64,000 bases of DNA from Hymenopellis radicata (GCA_015501595.1 JADNRX010000030.1:186001-250000), one strand, 5' to 3'. Counted from the first letter of the stretch, positions 11,301-23,776 are shown. Notes: a model not told the origin generated them from the letters alone. Made by a program: numbers and translations.

Positions 11301-14300
11301 GAGAAGACATGACGGTTGCCCCAGATAACGCACTCAAGATATCGGACTGGCGTGGTATTGGAAACTCGTCGGCTTCAGTGACTTTGTTCAGTCTTCTATA
11401 GTCAACGCAGAATCGAGCCTTTCCGTTACGGTACACGATCACGACAGGGGCTGCCCAAGGACTAGAAGAAGGTTCGATAACATCCTGTTGAAACCAAGCG
11501 TCCAGCTGTGCGTCTATCACTTCGCGCTTTGCTGGCGACGCGTTGTACATAGGCATGGATATAGGATCTTGACCCTCGGGAGTCCGTATCTTTGCCTTGG
11601 TTTCAACGTGACCCAGACGCCCATCAAATCTGAAAGCTGCAACGTTTCTCTCCAGCATTTCCCAGACTTGATCCTTCAGCTCATCTGGAACGGTCCCAAT
11701 GTCCACTAATTCGCGAAGCTGTGCGGATGGGTACACCGTAGGATCAGGGACTTCGGCCGTCTTGGGTCCGTAAGTCTCTTCGATTCCTTCTTCACCATCT
11801 TGTGCGTTAGCCGCGTCGGTCGTGGGAACGTCCTTGGTTACGTCGTCGTTTCCTTCTTGCTGTTTCATTTCCACTATGAGAACTCTTATCGCGTTTGCTT
11901 TCTCCAGCATAAGCGCCCTGTCGTCTTCGTCCAACGGAACATCGAATTGATCTGCTGCTAAGCAAACTTCCGCGAGTATTTCGTCCTTCTTCACTCTTCT
12001 CGGGAAAGCAGTAGGGTTGGATATAGGAATTTCGGCGTCCTTCGCCTCGAACAAAACATTAGGAATTGCAAAGTATGAATCGTCTGCGGTTGCTAGGAGG
12101 CTGCGTTGCACGTAGTAAGTTGCGTTCGAATCGAGACCACCATAGACCTTCATTGTCTTGCAGGAATACGGTTTGATCACACAATCGTTAGCTGCTCGGA
12201 TGACTGTGCCGTGGTATTCTGCTAGAAGTTTCTGTTTTCTTTTGGCATTACGGCGTCGTCGATGACTCTTCGCCTTGATGAAACCTTTTAGGCCTTCCTC
12301 GCTGCGAAATACCGCGTATACTTCAGGAACTTGATCCACGGGTGTCGCTTGTACTACGATATCGGTCCCTTTGAAGCGGATCTTGCTTCCTTCTTCGACA
12401 TTCCTCTCAGTAATGATCTCGTAATTCAAGTGGTAGTCTTCTCCCAATAACAGAGGCACCGACATATTCGGAACTAGGTACGCCTCCACCTCCGTCTCCA
12501 CTGATTGACCGTCATCTGCGTCAAACAGGACTGGCAACTTGACATATCCTTGGATTTCTGAGGATCCCTTCTGCAATTGTCGTACGCGCCAACGCTCTCC
12601 CTTGTGTATGGGCGGTGGGTGAGACAAGGAGGTGTAATAGTCCGTGGAGATTAATGATATGTTAGCGCAGGAATCGTGGCGCAAGTCTATTTCCTGATTC
12701 CCTAGATGACCTACGCGCCCCCGAATAGACAAGACTGATACGTTTTTCGCCGATTCTCCATCCCGATGCCGCCTCTTCTTCTTCAAGCGTCTAGCTTTAG
12801 GAGATACGTATGGCAGAGGATCCTCTTCCTGTTCGCTCGCTATAGCCTCGTTTCCTTGTTCCTGCGGCTCTTCAATTGGAGGGTCTTTTCCTGACCTTTC
12901 TACTCCCAGTACTTCCACTTCTTCCTCCGGATCCAGTAATTCCATCAAGTAACGGCTGTCTGCTGGTAAATTGATCTTTTCACCGTCAGATTCCTCATCT
13001 TCGCTGTCCCATTCTTCCACCGTCGCTTTATGGGTCTTATTCTCTACGGGGGCTGATACGCTTTGAGTTGCGGTCAAGCCAAATCCGAGAGACGCCCGCT
13101 TAAAATCCTTCGATGCGAATTGGGCGGCGTGTTGCGCTATGAGTACTTGATATCCCGCATCATATGCTCGCTCGGGATCCTTTGCGTCAAACGTCTCCAG
13201 CGCGACCGAATGTGCTGATTTCTCCTGCGCTTTCTGACGACGTCTTTCCTGATAAGTGTCATACTCCGGACATTCGGGATCCCAATGATACTGACTCCCA
13301 CAGCATTTACACGGCGACGGTGGTGCTCGTCCCAGCTTCGTCTTGACGTCGTCCCGCTTGGGGAAAGGATATCCACCTTTCGGCGGCTGGCGCCTAAACT
13401 GTTTGAACACCGCGTACACGTCCTTTAAAATGGCGCCTTCTCCAGAAAAGTCAGTCGTAGGAGTCACAATCATAGCTTCACTCGATCTCCCCCCTTGGCA
13501 ATGACGACATGAACAATTTCCTTCCTGTTCATTCGATGTTGCCACTTCAGAGTCTAGAACGACGGAATCCATGGCACGCTCTGCGTTATGGGCCTGCGCG
13601 TCTGCTTTGCTGGATAGTCGCGGCATGCTAACACCCAAACTCTTTAACAAGGGAATTATGCTATCTGACGACTTCGACGAGGAGAGCTTGGCTTCGTAAA
13701 TCAGCTTCTTCTCATTGTCCGAAGCTCGTTTGTGCAACGCGGTGAACGTACGGACACTGTCCACTTGCAGGATCGATAACCAGGAGACGGGAACAGCTTT
13801 TAAGATCTGTTCGACTTCAAGCTCTCCTCCTTCATCTACCGTCGTTAGCATGCGCGACCAGATAGCTCGACGACTCATGAAATCTGCTGGAGTCTCTGTG
13901 TCATACCCGCGTTGCCGGAAGGCCTGAATCTGATACTCTGCCTGCATTTCGCGCTCCCACTTGTCCCCAAGATAATTGGTCTTGATCTCGCCGAGAAATT
14001 CCCGCACGTGGGTGCACATCCTGTCCTGGACCGCTTTAGGCACCACAGTCCACCACCGATGAATTTCTGAATCTTTTTCAAAACCCGTCCATAACCAAAA
14101 CCCAGTAGCTTCGGGTAACCACCCTCCACGACTAGCAAGGTTCAGACATTCGTGGAAGTAAGCTATGGCTTTCAATTTATCTCCATTCCACTTGGGTATC
14201 TGTTCGAGTTTCAATTCGGCTTTGATGGTGGGTACGTAGCGTCCGTATGCCGCGGGTCTTCGTTCGTACTCCTCTTCACTGCCGTCTCCATCATCGTCTC

Positions 14301-16548
14301 CGTCATCATCATCGTCGTCCTCTCTTCGTCCTCTACGCCCTCCGGGATATCCCCGTCTTCCTCTTCTACCAGGCTCACCATCTCGTCCATCCCTACCGTC
14401 ACGCCCATCTTGACCTGGTGGCCCCGGTGGACCGGCAGGACCACTAGGACCTCCTGGACCTGATGGACCTCCCGGACCCATGGGACCTCCCGGACCTCTT
14501 GGACCACCCGGACCACCAGGACCACCAGGACCACCAGGACCACTAGGACCCGCTGGACCTCCAGGACCTGCTGGGCCTCTATGGCCTCTATGTCCTCTAG
14601 GTCCTCTAGGGCCACGTCGCGAGCCATCACCTCCGTTATTACCATCACCATCGTCTGGCTCTGATGGTGGTTGCTCCTCTCCTTGACGTCCAATTCCTTC
14701 AGTCGAGGCAGGCGTAACCGATAACGGAGGAGTTACAGATCGTTGTGCAGGTGGCGGCGATCGCGGATCTTCTGGTAGTGGACGACTTGGTGCTGTGGTT
14801 CCAGGAGACGTCCCTTGAGGTCGAGACCTTGGCCGTGAGGTAGGCTGCACAGGCGTAACGTTCGGATCTAGCGTCGATGGCCGTTCTGAACGTAGCGGGA
14901 AAGATGGTTCACGAGTACTTGCCAGAAAACTGCTGATAGACTGCTGTTGGGGCATGGATGATGGACGAGGGGCCTGAATTGGAGAGGAGAACACGTCTGG
15001 AGATACAACGTCTTCAGGAATCGGAGGTAAAGGTATCCCAGTGGGGCCAGCAACCTTGCGATACGATTGCCCATCCGGTTGAAGCACATAAGTGCCATCT
15101 GTATTCGTAACGACGGCTTGTCTGCGAGGTTGCCTAATATCACCTATTCTTCCCGTCCAGGCAGGCATTGAGCTGGAACCTGTTCGCGACATTGAACTGA
15201 CAGGAGTGGGTAGACGCACTTGCGGTTGATGCGTCGTCGTAGGTGTGATTTCTCCGAAGGATAACTGCTGGGAAGTGGACGTCGACGGACTAGGAAGTGG
15301 CCGCGGTGACATAGGCGAGAGTTCAGATCGAACTTCCGGAGAGCGTACATCGAAAAACCTTGAACCCGTCAAATGGGAGGAGTCCTTAAAAGGATCTCGT
15401 AACCTCCCTGAGGGCTTCATGACCGCCGTTAAATCCATCAATGATTCTTGTGACGCTTCAACATTTTCAGAACGTACAGCTGACGCTTCAACTTCTCTTC
15501 CTGTAGCTACAGTTGGCGGAACCCTACGTCCAGGCAGTGGAAAAGCTTCTTCAGCTTCCGCAGGTAAGGAAAACACTGCATCCACATTCACAAAGTTTCG
15601 TATCTTCCTTCTCTGCATCACGTTTAACTCCCGGTGTAAATGAGGAATATTCTGATACAAGTACTTAATCGTCTCTTCATGAGAAGCAGCGGATGACACG
15701 TCCTCATAAACTCCGGGGTCAGTGGACGCTGGCGACAGAGGCTTCGATCCACCTCGAACTTCTCTCTCGTATTTGTCCATCGTTTTCAATGCAGTAGTAA
15801 AACGCCTTTGCAACGTGAGCCAAGCGGTATAGATGACTGCGACGTCATGCGTCCCCCGCAACATCCTTAAAAGTTTGCCTTGCGGGTCAACGACATATGT
15901 GTTCTGTCGGTCTGGCACTAGCTTGCTAGCCGCGTTAACGAACGCCTGTAATTCCGAAGTAACTTTCTGAAAATCCGTATACCTTCCGGTCTGTAACGCG
16001 TATCGATCCGTAACGTCAGAACCTCTGTCAACGATATGGGATGGATGTAATTGGAATTGGATGAGGTCCGACACGTCGATATACGTTGATAGCGTCTGAT
16101 CGTCCGTAGAACTAGCACCCGGGCCTTCCCTAAATTCCTTCATCAGCTTGCCCATCGGCGAACTCTCGAAGTCTGCCATGGCCATACGCCCCGATGTTGG
16201 GTGTGGAAAATTTATCGACTGGCTCATCGACTGGCCCGGGGGTGACAGGAAAGAGGGAGAGGAGAGAGTGGCGGATTGATCGTAGGACACGTTCTGAAGA
16301 GTCGTGTGGGGAGGAGTATCCGGAACGAAGTCGCGACTAGTCCGATAACGCTCCGAGTCCGCCATGGGAAGTGAAGTCGACACTCCTGCGAACGAAGGGC
16401 GGGACTCGATGAACGAAAGACGGTTACTGACACGACGTCGATAAGGAGTCGGGGGATTTAGCGGATAAAGATATCGACTGCCTGAAGAGTCTTGTTCCAC
16501 GTAAACTTCGACTCCTGGAGCGAGAACAAATTTCTGTGAGGGAGACAC
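8311..16548 (-). CDS. Gag-Pol polyprotein of a Gypsy chromovirus, 2,745 aa in one frame
   Basis: One uninterrupted frame. Residues about 1-770 are a long Ser/Pro-rich N-terminal extension that includes a collagen-like Gly-X-Y tract (about 643-735). A capsid-like Gag domain follows ([20 protein letters not shown], about 776-900). Next come a CCHC zinc knuckle ([14 protein letters not shown], about 1080), an aspartic protease with active-site motif DSCA (about 1293), and reverse transcriptase with YIDD (about 1816). RNase H has TDASD (about 1960). Integrase has an HHCC finger (CRTCDVC, about 2355) and a DDE core ([21 protein letters not shown]). A C-terminal chromodomain ([17 protein letters not shown], about 2705) places it among chromoviruses, whose chromodomain guides integration to marked chromatin. 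No stop or frameshift lies between gag and pol. The usual chromoviral Gag-Pol is about 1,300-1,700 aa, so this one is unusually long, mostly at the N-terminus. Confidence 0.97.
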   Translation of the reverse strand: MSPSQKFVLAPGVEVYVEQDSSGSRYLYPLNPPTPYRRRVSNRLSFIESRPSFAGVSTSLPMADSERYRTSRDFVPDTPPHTTLQNVSYDQSATLSSPSFLSPPGQSMSQSINFPHPTSGRMAMADFESSPMGKLMKEFREGPGASSTDDQTLSTYIDVSDLIQFQLHPSHIVDRGSDVTDRYALQTGRYTDFQKVTSELQAFVNAASKLVPDRQNTYVVDPQGKLLRMLRGTHDVAVIYTAWLTLQRRFTTALKTMDKYEREVRGGSKPLSPASTDPGVYEDVSSAASHEETIKYLYQNIPHLHRELNVMQRRKIRNFVNVDAVFSLPAEAEEAFPLPGRRVPPTVATGREVEASAVRSENVEASQESLMDLTAVMKPSGRLRDPFKDSSHLTGSRFFDVRSPEVRSELSPMSPRPLPSPSTSTSQQLSFGEITPTTTHQPQVRLPTPVSSMSRTGSSSMPAWTGRIGDIRQPRRQAVVTNTDGTYVLQPDGQSYRKVAGPTGIPLPPIPEDVVSPDVFSSPIQAPRPSSMPQQQSISSFLASTREPSFPLRSERPSTLDPNVTPVQPTSRPRSRPQGTSPGTTAPSRPLPEDPRSPPPAQRSVTPPLSVTPASTEGIGRQGEEQPPSEPDDGDGNNGGDGSRRGPRGPRGHRGHRGPAGPGGPAGPSGPGGPGGPGGPGGPRGPGGPMGPGGPSGPGGPSGPAGPPGPPGQDGRDGRDGRDGEPGRRGRRGYPGGRRGRREDDDDDDGDDDGDGSEEEYERRPAAYGRYVPTIKAELKLEQIPKWNGDKLKAIAYFHECLNLASRGGWLPEATGFWLWTGFEKDSEIHRWWTVVPKAVQDRMCTHVREFLGEIKTNYLGDKWEREMQAEYQIQAFRQRGYDTETPADFMSRRAIWSRMLTTVDEGGELEVEQILKAVPVSWLSILQVDSVRTFTALHKRASDNEKKLIYEAKLSSSKSSDSIIPLLKSLGVSMPRLSSKADAQAHNAERAMDSVVLDSEVATSNEQEGNCSCRHCQGGRSSEAMIVTPTTDFSGEGAILKDVYAVFKQFRRQPPKGGYPFPKRDDVKTKLGRAPPSPCKCCGSQYHWDPECPEYDTYQERRRQKAQEKSAHSVALETFDAKDPERAYDAGYQVLIAQHAAQFASKDFKRASLGFGLTATQSVSAPVENKTHKATVEEWDSEDEESDGEKINLPADSRYLMELLDPEEEVEVLGVERSGKDPPIEEPQEQGNEAIASEQEEDPLPYVSPKARRLKKKRRHRDGESAKNVSVLSIRGRVGHLGNQEIDLRHDSCANISLISTDYYTSLSHPPPIHKGERWRVRQLQKGSSEIQGYVKLPVLFDADDGQSVETEVEAYLVPNMSVPLLLGEDYHLNYEIITERNVEEGSKIRFKGTDIVVQATPVDQVPEVYAVFRSEEGLKGFIKAKSHRRRRNAKRKQKLLAEYHGTVIRAANDCVIKPYSCKTMKVYGGLDSNATYYVQRSLLATADDSYFAIPNVLFEAKDAEIPISNPTAFPRRVKKDEILAEVCLAADQFDVPLDEDDRALMLEKANAIRVLIVEMKQQEGNDDVTKDVPTTDAANAQDGEEGIEETYGPKTAEVPDPTVYPSAQLRELVDIGTVPDELKDQVWEMLERNVAAFRFDGRLGHVETKAKIRTPEGQDPISMPMYNASPAKREVIDAQLDAWFQQDVIEPSSSPWAAPVVIVYRNGKARFCVDYRRLNKVTEADEFPIPRQSDILSALSGATVMSSLDALSGFTQLDMDVEDIPKTAFRTHRGLFQFKRMPFGLRNGPAIFQRLMQGILSPFLWSFCLVYIDDIVVYSKSYEEHIGHLDRVLTAIRTAGVTLSPKKCHLFYDSIQLLGHKVTRLGLATHKQKVEAIMDIARPSRVSELQIFIGMAVYFTAFIPYFADRCTPLFELLKKGHVWTWGPDEDAAFQSVKTALATAPVLAHHDESRPYRLYTDASDYALGCALQQVQKIQVSELKNTRAYEKLKAAYDAGEDVPRMFTPLKSRGDTTDYSQSWGETLDSTTVWVERVIAYYSRRFRGAESRYSATEREALAAKEGLIKFQPYLEGTNVLLITDHSALQWAKTYENSNRRLASWGTVFSAYAPGLEIIHRPGRIHSNVDPLSRLPRDPPFQVSPLDGENTGIELNSDLATAQEESMPALRVNEVSIAELSQYAEVFVTTRSQKSELQEGHGNSKEFQGDKRLPKRKESEPPETELPSVEPSEELWHGMDSRPKLLLHMEPGMIKDWLAAYKKDPIMHRIWQSATSEKERWIPSNRYFKDADGLLYFCDADYNPRLCVPQSLRRQLIIDAHEGPMDHAHLGPESLWYKLSSRFYWKRMKVEIKQFCRTCDVCQKTKDTNFAKFGYLSSNPIPTNPYDSVSMDFIVDLPVSEGYNAILVVVDRLSKHATFIPTTTGVNTEEFAELFIQEIVCKHGLPLSMISDRDPRWTADFWKAMAKRLNLRLAMSSAHHPQHDGQTEVVNRLLETMLRAFVAADKSTWSKWLAMMEFAYNAHLHSSTGTSPFMMMYGYQPRSPFDAVYAKGNQPRVSKSVRGTEDFEKAIRFHRDAARQAIAHSQAMQAKYYNRGRKPADEILEGDKVLINPHSLEWLESKGKGAKFAQRWIGPFEVTEKVSPTTFRLRLSSRYPGSPIFNVAHLRKYYQDEFMNRGRSILPGTRDHKPEIEEEEVETLVNHRSTNRGLQYLVRWKHRGPQFDSWRTATQLRNAAEVLREYRAEHKI
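14333..14622 (-). repeat. Collagen-like Gly-X-Y repeat within Gag
   Basis: About 31 consecutive Gly-X-Y triplets ([18 protein letters not shown] and so on), followed by an Arg-rich and then an acidic (DDDDD) stretch. The DNA is a run of near-repeats of GGACCACCA-type 9-mers on the plus strand, so the tract is prone to length change. Confidence 0.9.
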
Positions 16549-16609
16549 ACGGTCAGTGTCAAACGAATCCAGTGTTAAAGTGGATAACGCAAGTGAAAGA
16601 ACGGAGTTC

Positions 16610-16624
16610 CCAATGTGTCCACCA
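16610..16624 (-). other. Primer binding site
   Basis: The minus strand reads TGGTGGACACATTGG one base inside the 5' LTR. It begins with TGG, the complement of a tRNA CCA end. The plus strand CCAATGTGTCCACCA would be the tRNA 3' end; I cannot name the tRNA. Confidence 0.6.
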
Positions 16625-16625
16625 G

Positions 16626-16901
16626 TGTAAGAGTTGTGCGCTTCTTACGGGCTCAGGTAGTCCGTTCCAGGCGGGCGACGATTACGTTGGTGTAGCGGCG
16701 TGAGCTAGAACCGGAATCCTCTCAAGAGTCGGGCTGAGCGGCGCAGAACTGCGACCAGTGCTCAGAGGACACGACGGTTAAGATAAGATTTGATTGAATT
16801 GTTTATACGTATTTGGTACAACTAGTAACTATTCGGCACAGCGGCCGGCTACGTAGTGAGAGAGATAAAAGAAAGAAAGATGGTCACCATGATCTCTTAC
16901 A
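16626..16901 (-). repeat. 5' LTR of the Gypsy element
   Basis: 276 bp, TGTAAGAG to CTCTTACA, followed by the target duplication CAAAC at 16902-16906. It acts as promoter and 5' end for the element, which is read leftward. Confidence 0.97.
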
Positions 16902-16906
16902 CAAAC

Positions 16907-18359
16907 CTCGTAGCTATCTCTAGACTCCCACAACCCGTGAGTTTTCCATGGTGATTGTAATAGGAGCTAGCATGTCTCTAGATTCTTCATAACTGCCGTC
17001 TTGGGGTTGTGGAGGATACATAGTCTATTTGCTTCGTTACCAGCGGTGTCCTGAGGACACGACTGTATTGTGATATATCAACCGTAGTCCACCAGTGGCG
17101 CATCCTTTGAGTGGTCCATTTAACCGCGGGTACTAACTCATTCTTTTCGAGGCTTTGCAAGCAGTTATACAGGGGAACTCCATAGACTCGGACATGCGAC
17201 CTGGTAGGTCTTTGATTCTTCAGGTGTATAAAATGCCCATATGCCAGAAGGATAACGGATTATACGTCAAACGAGCTGGAAACAAGCGCTAAGCGACATC
17301 ACAACCCTATCGTTCATGTATGCTTATCTGGGAGAGTGTCATTGATTCCTTACAATGAGTGCTCGCCCTTCAGTTTATCGGCATTACAACGCGCGATTGT
17401 GAAGGTGCGCTGTTTAAGTGCCATTGCCTCCTCTGGTCGATTAACCATTTCCTTGGAGTCAGTGTACTAGGTGTACCTCCGGCGAGAATATCAATCAATC
17501 AACGGCATCTCATTCCGCGTTGTTCCGTTCCATCTCTTCGAAGGATCACTTTCCTATTAACGTTCGCTCTCTTTCTGTATGGCTCCATGAAGATGCTTTA
17601 CAACATGAGACTGAATGGTTTCTACAATATTCTCCGCGGTAAGTTTCCTGAAGAATGTTTTCGTTATACCGATGCACATTCACAGCCTTGGTACGCCTTC
17701 CATAATGCCTGTCTGATGCATCACCAGATCCTCAGCGACTTCCCCTCAGTTGCTTTGTTTCGAAAGGCAAGTTACTTGATCTCTTCACCTCTCGCCCTCT
17801 TCGGCAAACAGATCGGACCCTGTGTTGTATCCCTCGACTGTATTGTCATAGATCAACACTGTTGCGGGCAGTACAGCTCACGCGCTTCGAGTGATACCGT
17901 ATGACCTAGAATAGCTCATTTGTCGGGGGTTTTTCTACCATGTAAGGTTGAACCTCATCCACTAAGACATGCGAAGCTAAAACCCGATAGGTCTTCAGCT
18001 CCTCCAAGAGGACACACGACTCGTGAATGTAAAGGCACCGCGGACCGCGATTCGTCCACGGAACTGGGATTGTGGACCCACACTAGCACAAGGACAATAG
18101 CAAGTGCATCACGACCCCATCAACAACTCGGCGTCTTGTTCTTGTATTCCTATCCGGGGCAGAGGAACATGTCAGAGATTAACGGCCTTTCCTAAAATTA
18201 GCGGATATCTTTTCCTTTTCACCAGCTATGAGTTCAACACCCCGTTCGGACCCTGTGGCTACTCCTTCGTTGAAACACGCTCTCTTTTTCTTTCTTTATT
18301 CTACCCGGAGACCATAGTAGCTGGCATCTGGTCCACCCTCGTCTTCCGTCCTTGTCGAG
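16907..18359. other. Intergenic stretch; upstream region of the first membrane protein gene
   Basis: No gene can be supported here. An open frame at 17359-17904 has no recognisable motif and no family resemblance. From about 17,860 the sequence is the left part of the tandem duplicated unit described below and is the probable promoter region of the gene at 18360. Confidence 0.5.
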
Positions 18360-19860
18360 ATGAAGTGCCGCGCGCTTTGGTTGGTTTTTGGCTCATGTCT
18401 CTCCGCTGTACAGGCTCTGAAGAACATCACGATCGATGATACGAATTTCGACATGATTCAGTACAAAGGCGATCAGTGGGAGAAGATTATGTTGTCGTTG
18501 GATTATGGAGGCAGTCACCGGCTGGGCACGGATGTGAACGCTTCTGCGACGTTCACTTTCACTGGTACAGATCATTCTCCTTCACGCCATACGAAGTCGT
18601 AATGAACCAATCTCTAGGAGTTGCCGTGTACTACCTTAGCGCCTTATGGCCCTACTCCGTGAATACAACTCTCAAGCTAGATGATCAGGATCCAGAGCAG
18701 CTCAACCTCACGGACCCTGTGGCTTCGCCAGCAGATGGCGGCTCAGCGTCATCGTCGTATGCCGTTCACTGGGGGCGCACAGGACTGGCGAACACAACGC
18801 ACAAGCTTGTCGTTTATACGACCGCCGATCAGAAATATCCTTGGACTGTAGTTGATGGCTTCATGTAAGCAAGGGTCTCCTTATGAACTAAGCGCCTGAC
18901 TGAAAAACGCCACGAAAGCTATACTATCGATGACAGCGCAGACGCAACGTCGACCGATGCGTCCACTGCTGCCAGCGATGCAAATATAACTGCTATCATT
19001 ATTGGCGCAGCTATCGGGGCACTCACATTGCTCATCGCTCTTGCCCTCGCCGTCTTCTGCTGGCGTCGTCGCAGAAAGGCTCAGCGACACGCCCAACAAC
19101 AGCCTATCGAAGACCATTCATGGCGCAACGTGCTACCCTCCGCTACAAGTGATCCTCCCTTGGTATCCCAACTTACCCACACTCCTTTCACCCCCGACGA
19201 CACGTCGGTTACCAACACCAGTGTGTCTTCCACCCGCCGCCTAGTCCGCGCGCGGACCGAGAGTACGACGAACTTGTCCGAGTTTAATCCATATGACCGC
19301 CCCTTGACGTACGCCACATCCACCACAACGAGCTCCGACACAAACAACGCCGGCTACGGCGCAGGCACGAACTTGAACTTTGCTGGCCTCGGCGCCGGAG
19401 GCTTGGCTGTCGCTAATCCGACCCCCGCGGCATCGTCTTCCAACGCGAACACAGCCATGATGCAGCGCTACGTGGACGAAAAACGCGCCCAGACCTTGGC
19501 GCTGACAGCAAATATGCCTTTGCCTCCGCCAGCGTACTCTGCTAGCCTGGATAGATGATTTATAGATATTCTGGATTTTGTTTTCGTCGGACACTACTTA
19601 TCATATTTTTAAGATATGCCGGTTGCTTCGCTTGCCAAATCGCCAGCTACGAACTTATTTACCGTCTGGACAGTCACCAAATTCGTGTGTACCTTATTGA
19701 ATCTTTATCCGAAGTTCTGTGGGCCCAACTTAGCCCAACTTGGCAGGGAATTCAAGCTTAGTTCTCCCGGTACTCTGTCTATTGAACCTACATAGCGTAG
19801 ACTCGACACTTCACCAAGCCGATCAGATGGCTCCGCCATATCAAGTGGCTGGTTCGAGAC
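17860..19860 (+). repeat. Tandem duplication, unit 1
   Basis: It starts near CTTCGAGTGAnnCCGTATnACC and ends near TATCAAGTGGCTGGTTCGAGAC. It matches 20245-22290 through the promoter region, three exons, both introns and the 3' flank. Conserved intron positions show a direct segmental copy rather than a retrocopy. Confidence 0.88.
18360..19558 (+). CDS. Secreted-ectodomain single-pass membrane protein (MID2-like architecture), copy 1, 363 aa
   Basis: Exons 18360-18564, 18618-18864 and 18919-19558; introns of 53 and 54 nt, in frame. Residues 1-20 form a signal peptide (MKCRALWLVFGSCLSAVQA). The ectodomain has several N-X-S/T sites and the motif FTFTGVAVYYLSALWPYSVN, typical of a large Agaricomycete family of unknown function. 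A Ser/Thr-rich stalk leads to one membrane span (AIIIGAAIGALTLLIALALAVFCW) with a stop-transfer RRRRK. The cytosolic tail of about 160 aa is Ser/Thr/Asn-rich and ends in a proline motif (MPLPPPAYSASL). The layout resembles fungal wall-stress sensors and receptor-like proteins, but no function is established. A second copy follows at 20733. Confidence 0.88.
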
Positions 19861-20244
19861 CGTGAAAATTCACCCCGAGCTCAGACGGTCCTGGGACTTG
19901 TCATACATGTTATATACATTGTTGAGGTATGAATCGATGCAAAATACCAGCGGAGAACGGCTGTACTCGACGACACTGCTCATTTGACATTGAGGATGTG
20001 CAATTGAGAAGTTTTGAAACCCCGAGACCAGTTGCCGTGATGCCGAACAAGTATGAAGAATGGTCACAGCCCGTCACGATTTCACTTCGCTTAATCGAAC
20101 GTTGCAATCGCGGTCGCACTGGCAAAGTGCCCAAACTTGGTACACTTCATCATTAATGTATCATTAGCCTAACCTCCAATTTTTTACAGCAAAGGAGGTA
20201 TAGGCGCCCGTTACAAAAATGGATTTCACTTCCCGATCAAGCAT
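19861..20244. other. Spacer between the two duplicated units
   Basis: About 380 bp with no gene and no repeat that I could recognise. Confidence 0.5.
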
Positions 20245-22290
20245 TATCAACAGCGGTACAGTCGCGCTTCGAGTGACGCCGTATAACCCTAGAATAGCTC
20301 ATCTGATAGGGATTTTCCTGCCATGTATTGTTGAACCTCATAACTAAGGTATGGGAAGCTGAAACCCGATAGGTCTCTAGCTTCTCCAGGAGGACACACT
20401 TGGGAAGATAAAAGGCACCGATCGCGACTCGTCCATGGAGCTGGGAACGCGAACCCACACTAGCACAAGGACAATAGCAAGCCACAATCGCAACCCCATC
20501 AACAGCTCGACGTCCTTGTTCTTGTATTCCTATCCGGGGCAGAGGAACGTGTCAGAGATGAACAGCTTTTCCAAAGTTAGCCGGCGTCTTTTCCTTTTCA
20601 TCAGGTATGGGTCCACTGTTCGGACCCCGCGAACACTCCTTCGTTACCTCTCTTTCCCAACCCCTCTCTTTGTTCTGCTGGGAGACCATATAGCTGGCAT
20701 CTGGTCCCCTCTCGTCTTTAGGCCCTATCGAGATGAAGTGCCGTGCGCTTTGGCTACTGCTTTTATTATGTCTCTCCTCAGTATTGGCTTTGGAGAATAT
20801 CACGATCGACAGTGAGAACTTCGACATGGTTGAGTACAATGGTGATATCAGTCGGTGGGGGAAGATTATGTCGCCATTGGATTATGGGGGTAGCCACCGT
20901 ATGAGCAGTTTTTCCGACGCGGCTGCGACGTTCACCTTCACCGGTACCGACATCTCCATCCTGCGATACAGAAGTCGTACTAAACCAATTACTAGGAGTT
21001 GCTGTGTACTACATTAGCACCTTATGGCCCTACTCCGTCAATACCACTGTCACGCTGGATGGTCAGGATCCAGAGCAGCTCAACCTCACGGACCCATTGG
21101 CATCGTCGTCAGATGGTGGCTCAGCCTCATCGTCATATGCCGTTCACTGGGGGCGAACAGGACTTGCGAACACAACGCACAAGCTTGTTCTTTCCGCAGG
21201 CGCTAATCAGGCATCGCCTTACACTGTGGTTGATGCCTTCATGTAAGCGAGATCATCTTCTCATGAACTAAGCGCCAGCTGAAACACGCCCCAAAAGCTA
21301 TACTATCGATAACGGAACAGTTACAACGACTAGTCCGACCAACACGACCAACACGACACCAATCGAGGCACCCAGACATAAAGACATAACCGCTGTCATC
21401 ATCGGTGTAGCTATCGGGGCACTGACATTGCTCATCGCCCTCGCCCTCGCCGTCTTCTGCTGGCGTCGTCGCAGAAACGCTCAGCGAGCCGATCCATGGC
21501 GCAGCGTTCTACCCCCTGCTACAAGTGACCCTCCCTCAGTGTCTCAACTCAACGCCATGGGTATCACCTACACTCCTTTGACCCCCGACGACACCTCGGT
21601 CCCCAACACGGGTGTGTCTTCCACCCACCGCTTAGTTCACGCGCAGACCGACAGCACGACGAGCTTGTCCGAGTTTAATCCATATGACCGCCCCTTGACG
21701 TACGCCTCATCCACCACAACGAGCGCCACAAACAACGCCGGCTACGGTGCAGGTACGAACTTGAACTTTGCTGGCCTCGGCGCCAGCGGTTTGGCCGTAG
21801 CTAATCCAAATCCCGCGCCATCGTCTTCCAACGCGAACACGGCCATGGTGCAGCGCTACATGGACGAAAAACGCGCTCAGACCTTGGCGCTGACAGAAAA
21901 TATTCCTTTGCCCCCGCCAGCGTACTCTGCTAGCCTGGACAAATGATTTATAGATATTTTTTTTGGTTTTCGTCGGACACTAGTGATGCTCTCTTATTTT
22001 TAAGATATACCAGTTGCTTCGCTGGCCAAATAGTCAGGGTTTGCTACGAACTTATTTACCGTCAGGACAGTCACCAACTTTCTGTATACCTTAAGTTATT
22101 GAATCTTTATTCGAAGCTTGGCAGGGAATTCAAGCTTAGTTCTCCCCGGTCTATCTGTCCAAGTAAGTCTATTGAACATAGTGTTTACAGATATGTAGAC
22201 TCAACACCAGCCGCTTCACCAAGCCGATCAGGCCTCCGCCAGCACCATCAACGCCTCAAAAAGCTGGTATCAAGTGGCTGGTTCGAGACT
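20245..22290 (+). repeat. Tandem duplication, unit 2
   Basis: Homologous to 17860-19860 over its full length, with scattered substitutions and small indels. The second exon is 247 nt in both copies. Confidence 0.88.
20733..21946 (+). CDS. Secreted-ectodomain single-pass membrane protein, copy 2, 368 aa
   Basis: Exons 20733-20943, 20996-21242 and 21298-21946; introns of 52 and 55 nt. The signal peptide is MKCRALWLLLLLCLSSVLA. The ectodomain motif reads FTFTGVAVYYISTLWPYSVN and the membrane span is AVIIGVAIGALTLLIALALAVFCW. The extracellular stalk differs most between copies (a Thr/Asn/Pro-rich insert here, Asp/Ala/Ser-rich in copy 1), and copy 1 has a short His/Gln insert after the membrane span that this one lacks. 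The tail end (IPLPPPAYSASLDK) is nearly the same. Intact reading frames in both copies suggest both are used. Confidence 0.88.
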
Positions 22291-22361
22291 AACAAATATG
22301 GTACATTTGTCATGTTGATTTCTACCGTTGTACTTTCACGAGTGGGCGTAATTGTTCAATC

Positions 22362-23776
22362 TTACGATTCCCCCACCTTCTTAACACCCACCACCACCCT
22401 TTCATTGCGTCTCCAGAATTCAACCAGTATTTCGGCTACACCTGTCGGGTCATCTTCATGTAACATATGCCCCACTCCAGGAACAACTGCCAACTGGAAT
22501 TTACCCTGCATCTGCCCAATCATAAGCTCTTTATCCAGACGGTCCGTTCCCGCGAGTACCAGAAGCCGCGCCGTACGACACGTTAGGAAACGTGAAGAAA
22601 GACCCTCGAACCAACCTAAACAATCAAAAAATGTTGGCATGATTAAAGGAGTGGAGAAGCAGTATCGTACTTCTCCAATACGGTGCCGTAGATCTTAGAG
22701 GAGTGCGCCAAATGTACTTCGACACTAGCGGAGATTGTGACTCTGACGGCTTAATGATTGTCGGGATTGATACACGAGCAGAATTGGCATTCCGTAGAGC
22801 CTTCGTGTTCAAGTGCCATTCTATAGCTTCCTCTGGGCTATCAAATCCGTCGGGACGTGCATTCAAAAGGCTGTGCATGTGGGGTAGCGCATCGAGGGCA
22901 GAGCCTGAAAGTGAATAGTCAGTATGAGAAGTAGCAGCCAGTAACTAGGTAGGAGACCTTCGACAACATCCAGTACAACAACACCTGCAACGCGATAGTT
23001 GGCTTCCAGAAGCATAGGGCATGAGCGTACAATAACCGAGCCGCCCATACTATGCCCCACAAGCTGTCGTGTGTGTAAAAGATGAGAAATGCAGGACGCT
23101 TTCAAGTACTAACCAATAACGTCGGCGCCTTGGCCGTGTCTGCGAATACCGACTTGACAACTTCTGTGAAGTCTTGCACAAGGACATCGATCGATAGATC
23201 TCCATCGTCCGAGTCACCTATCGCGGTTGTCCGTCCTCCATTTACCTTTCAGGTTTCCACTTACACGAAAGAGATTGCATCAAGAACTCACCATGTCTCC
23301 GCGCGTCAAGAGACATAACGCCACATTGGCCTTGTGTCATATCAGCGATCTCTTTCGCAATGCAAGCAAAGCTAAGTCCAGAATACCCCGCGCCATGATG
23401 ACAGACCATCACAGTTCCATTGGCGAATTTGGGCGGCGTGTAGTACACTCGGCAGTCCAGACCACGCGATGGCACTTCGACCATCACTGCCTCGGCAAAG
23501 AACGTGGAGGCATTTATTGGCGCGAAAGCGGGATTTGGAGCAGGTTTTGTTTTGGTACTAGCGTGACTGCGTGGCCTGACAGTGCGTTCAGCTTGTACAA
23601 CCTGTATGGGACAATCAGACAGACATTGCGGGTGGTCCAAGGCCTCGTCCTGGAAGGGAACCGAGAGAGTCGCCAGATTCCTCCTCGTCGTCGTCCTCGC
23701 CCTCATATTGTCCAGGTAATGTAGCAGGTAGCTTAGCCAGCCGAGCACTCATTGCCGAACGATACAGATCAGACAT
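22362..23776 (-). CDS. PPE1: Protein phosphatase methylesterase 1
   Basis: Six exons: 23776-23625, 23575-23292, 23235-23114, 23063-22958, 22904-22671 and 22615-22362, giving 383 aa, near the usual family length. The enzyme removes the methyl ester from the C-terminal Leu of the PP2A catalytic subunit and so controls PP2A holoenzyme assembly in cytosol and nucleus. It is an alpha/beta hydrolase. The start MSDLYRSAMSARLAKLP, the oxyanion region VMVCHHGAGYSGLSFA, the nucleophile elbow GHSMGGS, the acid residue in AGTDRLD and the catalytic His in GVGHMLHEDDP are all visible. The usual DARGHG appears as DARRHG. The third exon's acceptor (..GGAG) is weak but is the only one that keeps frame. The left end overlaps no other gene. 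Confidence 0.93.

Larger units (their letters stand above)
3885..16901 (-). mobile_element. Complete Ty3/Gypsy chromovirus retrotransposon, 13.0 kb
   Basis: Two 276 bp LTRs (3885-4160 and 16626-16901) start TGTAAGAG and end CTCTTACA and look identical base for base. The 5 bp target duplication CAAAC lies at 3880-3884 and 16902-16906. On the minus strand the order is 5' LTR, a tRNA-like primer binding site, Gag-Pol (2,745 aa), a 977-aa extra ORF, a G-rich polypurine tract and the 3' LTR. Gag-Pol has zinc knuckle, protease, RT, RNase H, integrase and chromodomain in the Gypsy order. Identical LTRs and long intact ORFs indicate a very recent insertion, possibly still competent, although a 970 bp MITE has since landed between the ORFs. 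The element is long for a fungal chromovirus (commonly 5-8 kb, from general knowledge) because of the Gag extension, the extra ORF and the MITE. Confidence 0.97.

Noticed and set aside
14211..14693. 160- and 103-codon frames over the collagen-like tract
   Set aside because: Shadows of the periodic Gly-X-Y codons in other frames.
17359..17904. 181-codon open frame
   Set aside because: No recognisable domain, no splice partner and no similar sequence upstream of the duplicated gene copy.
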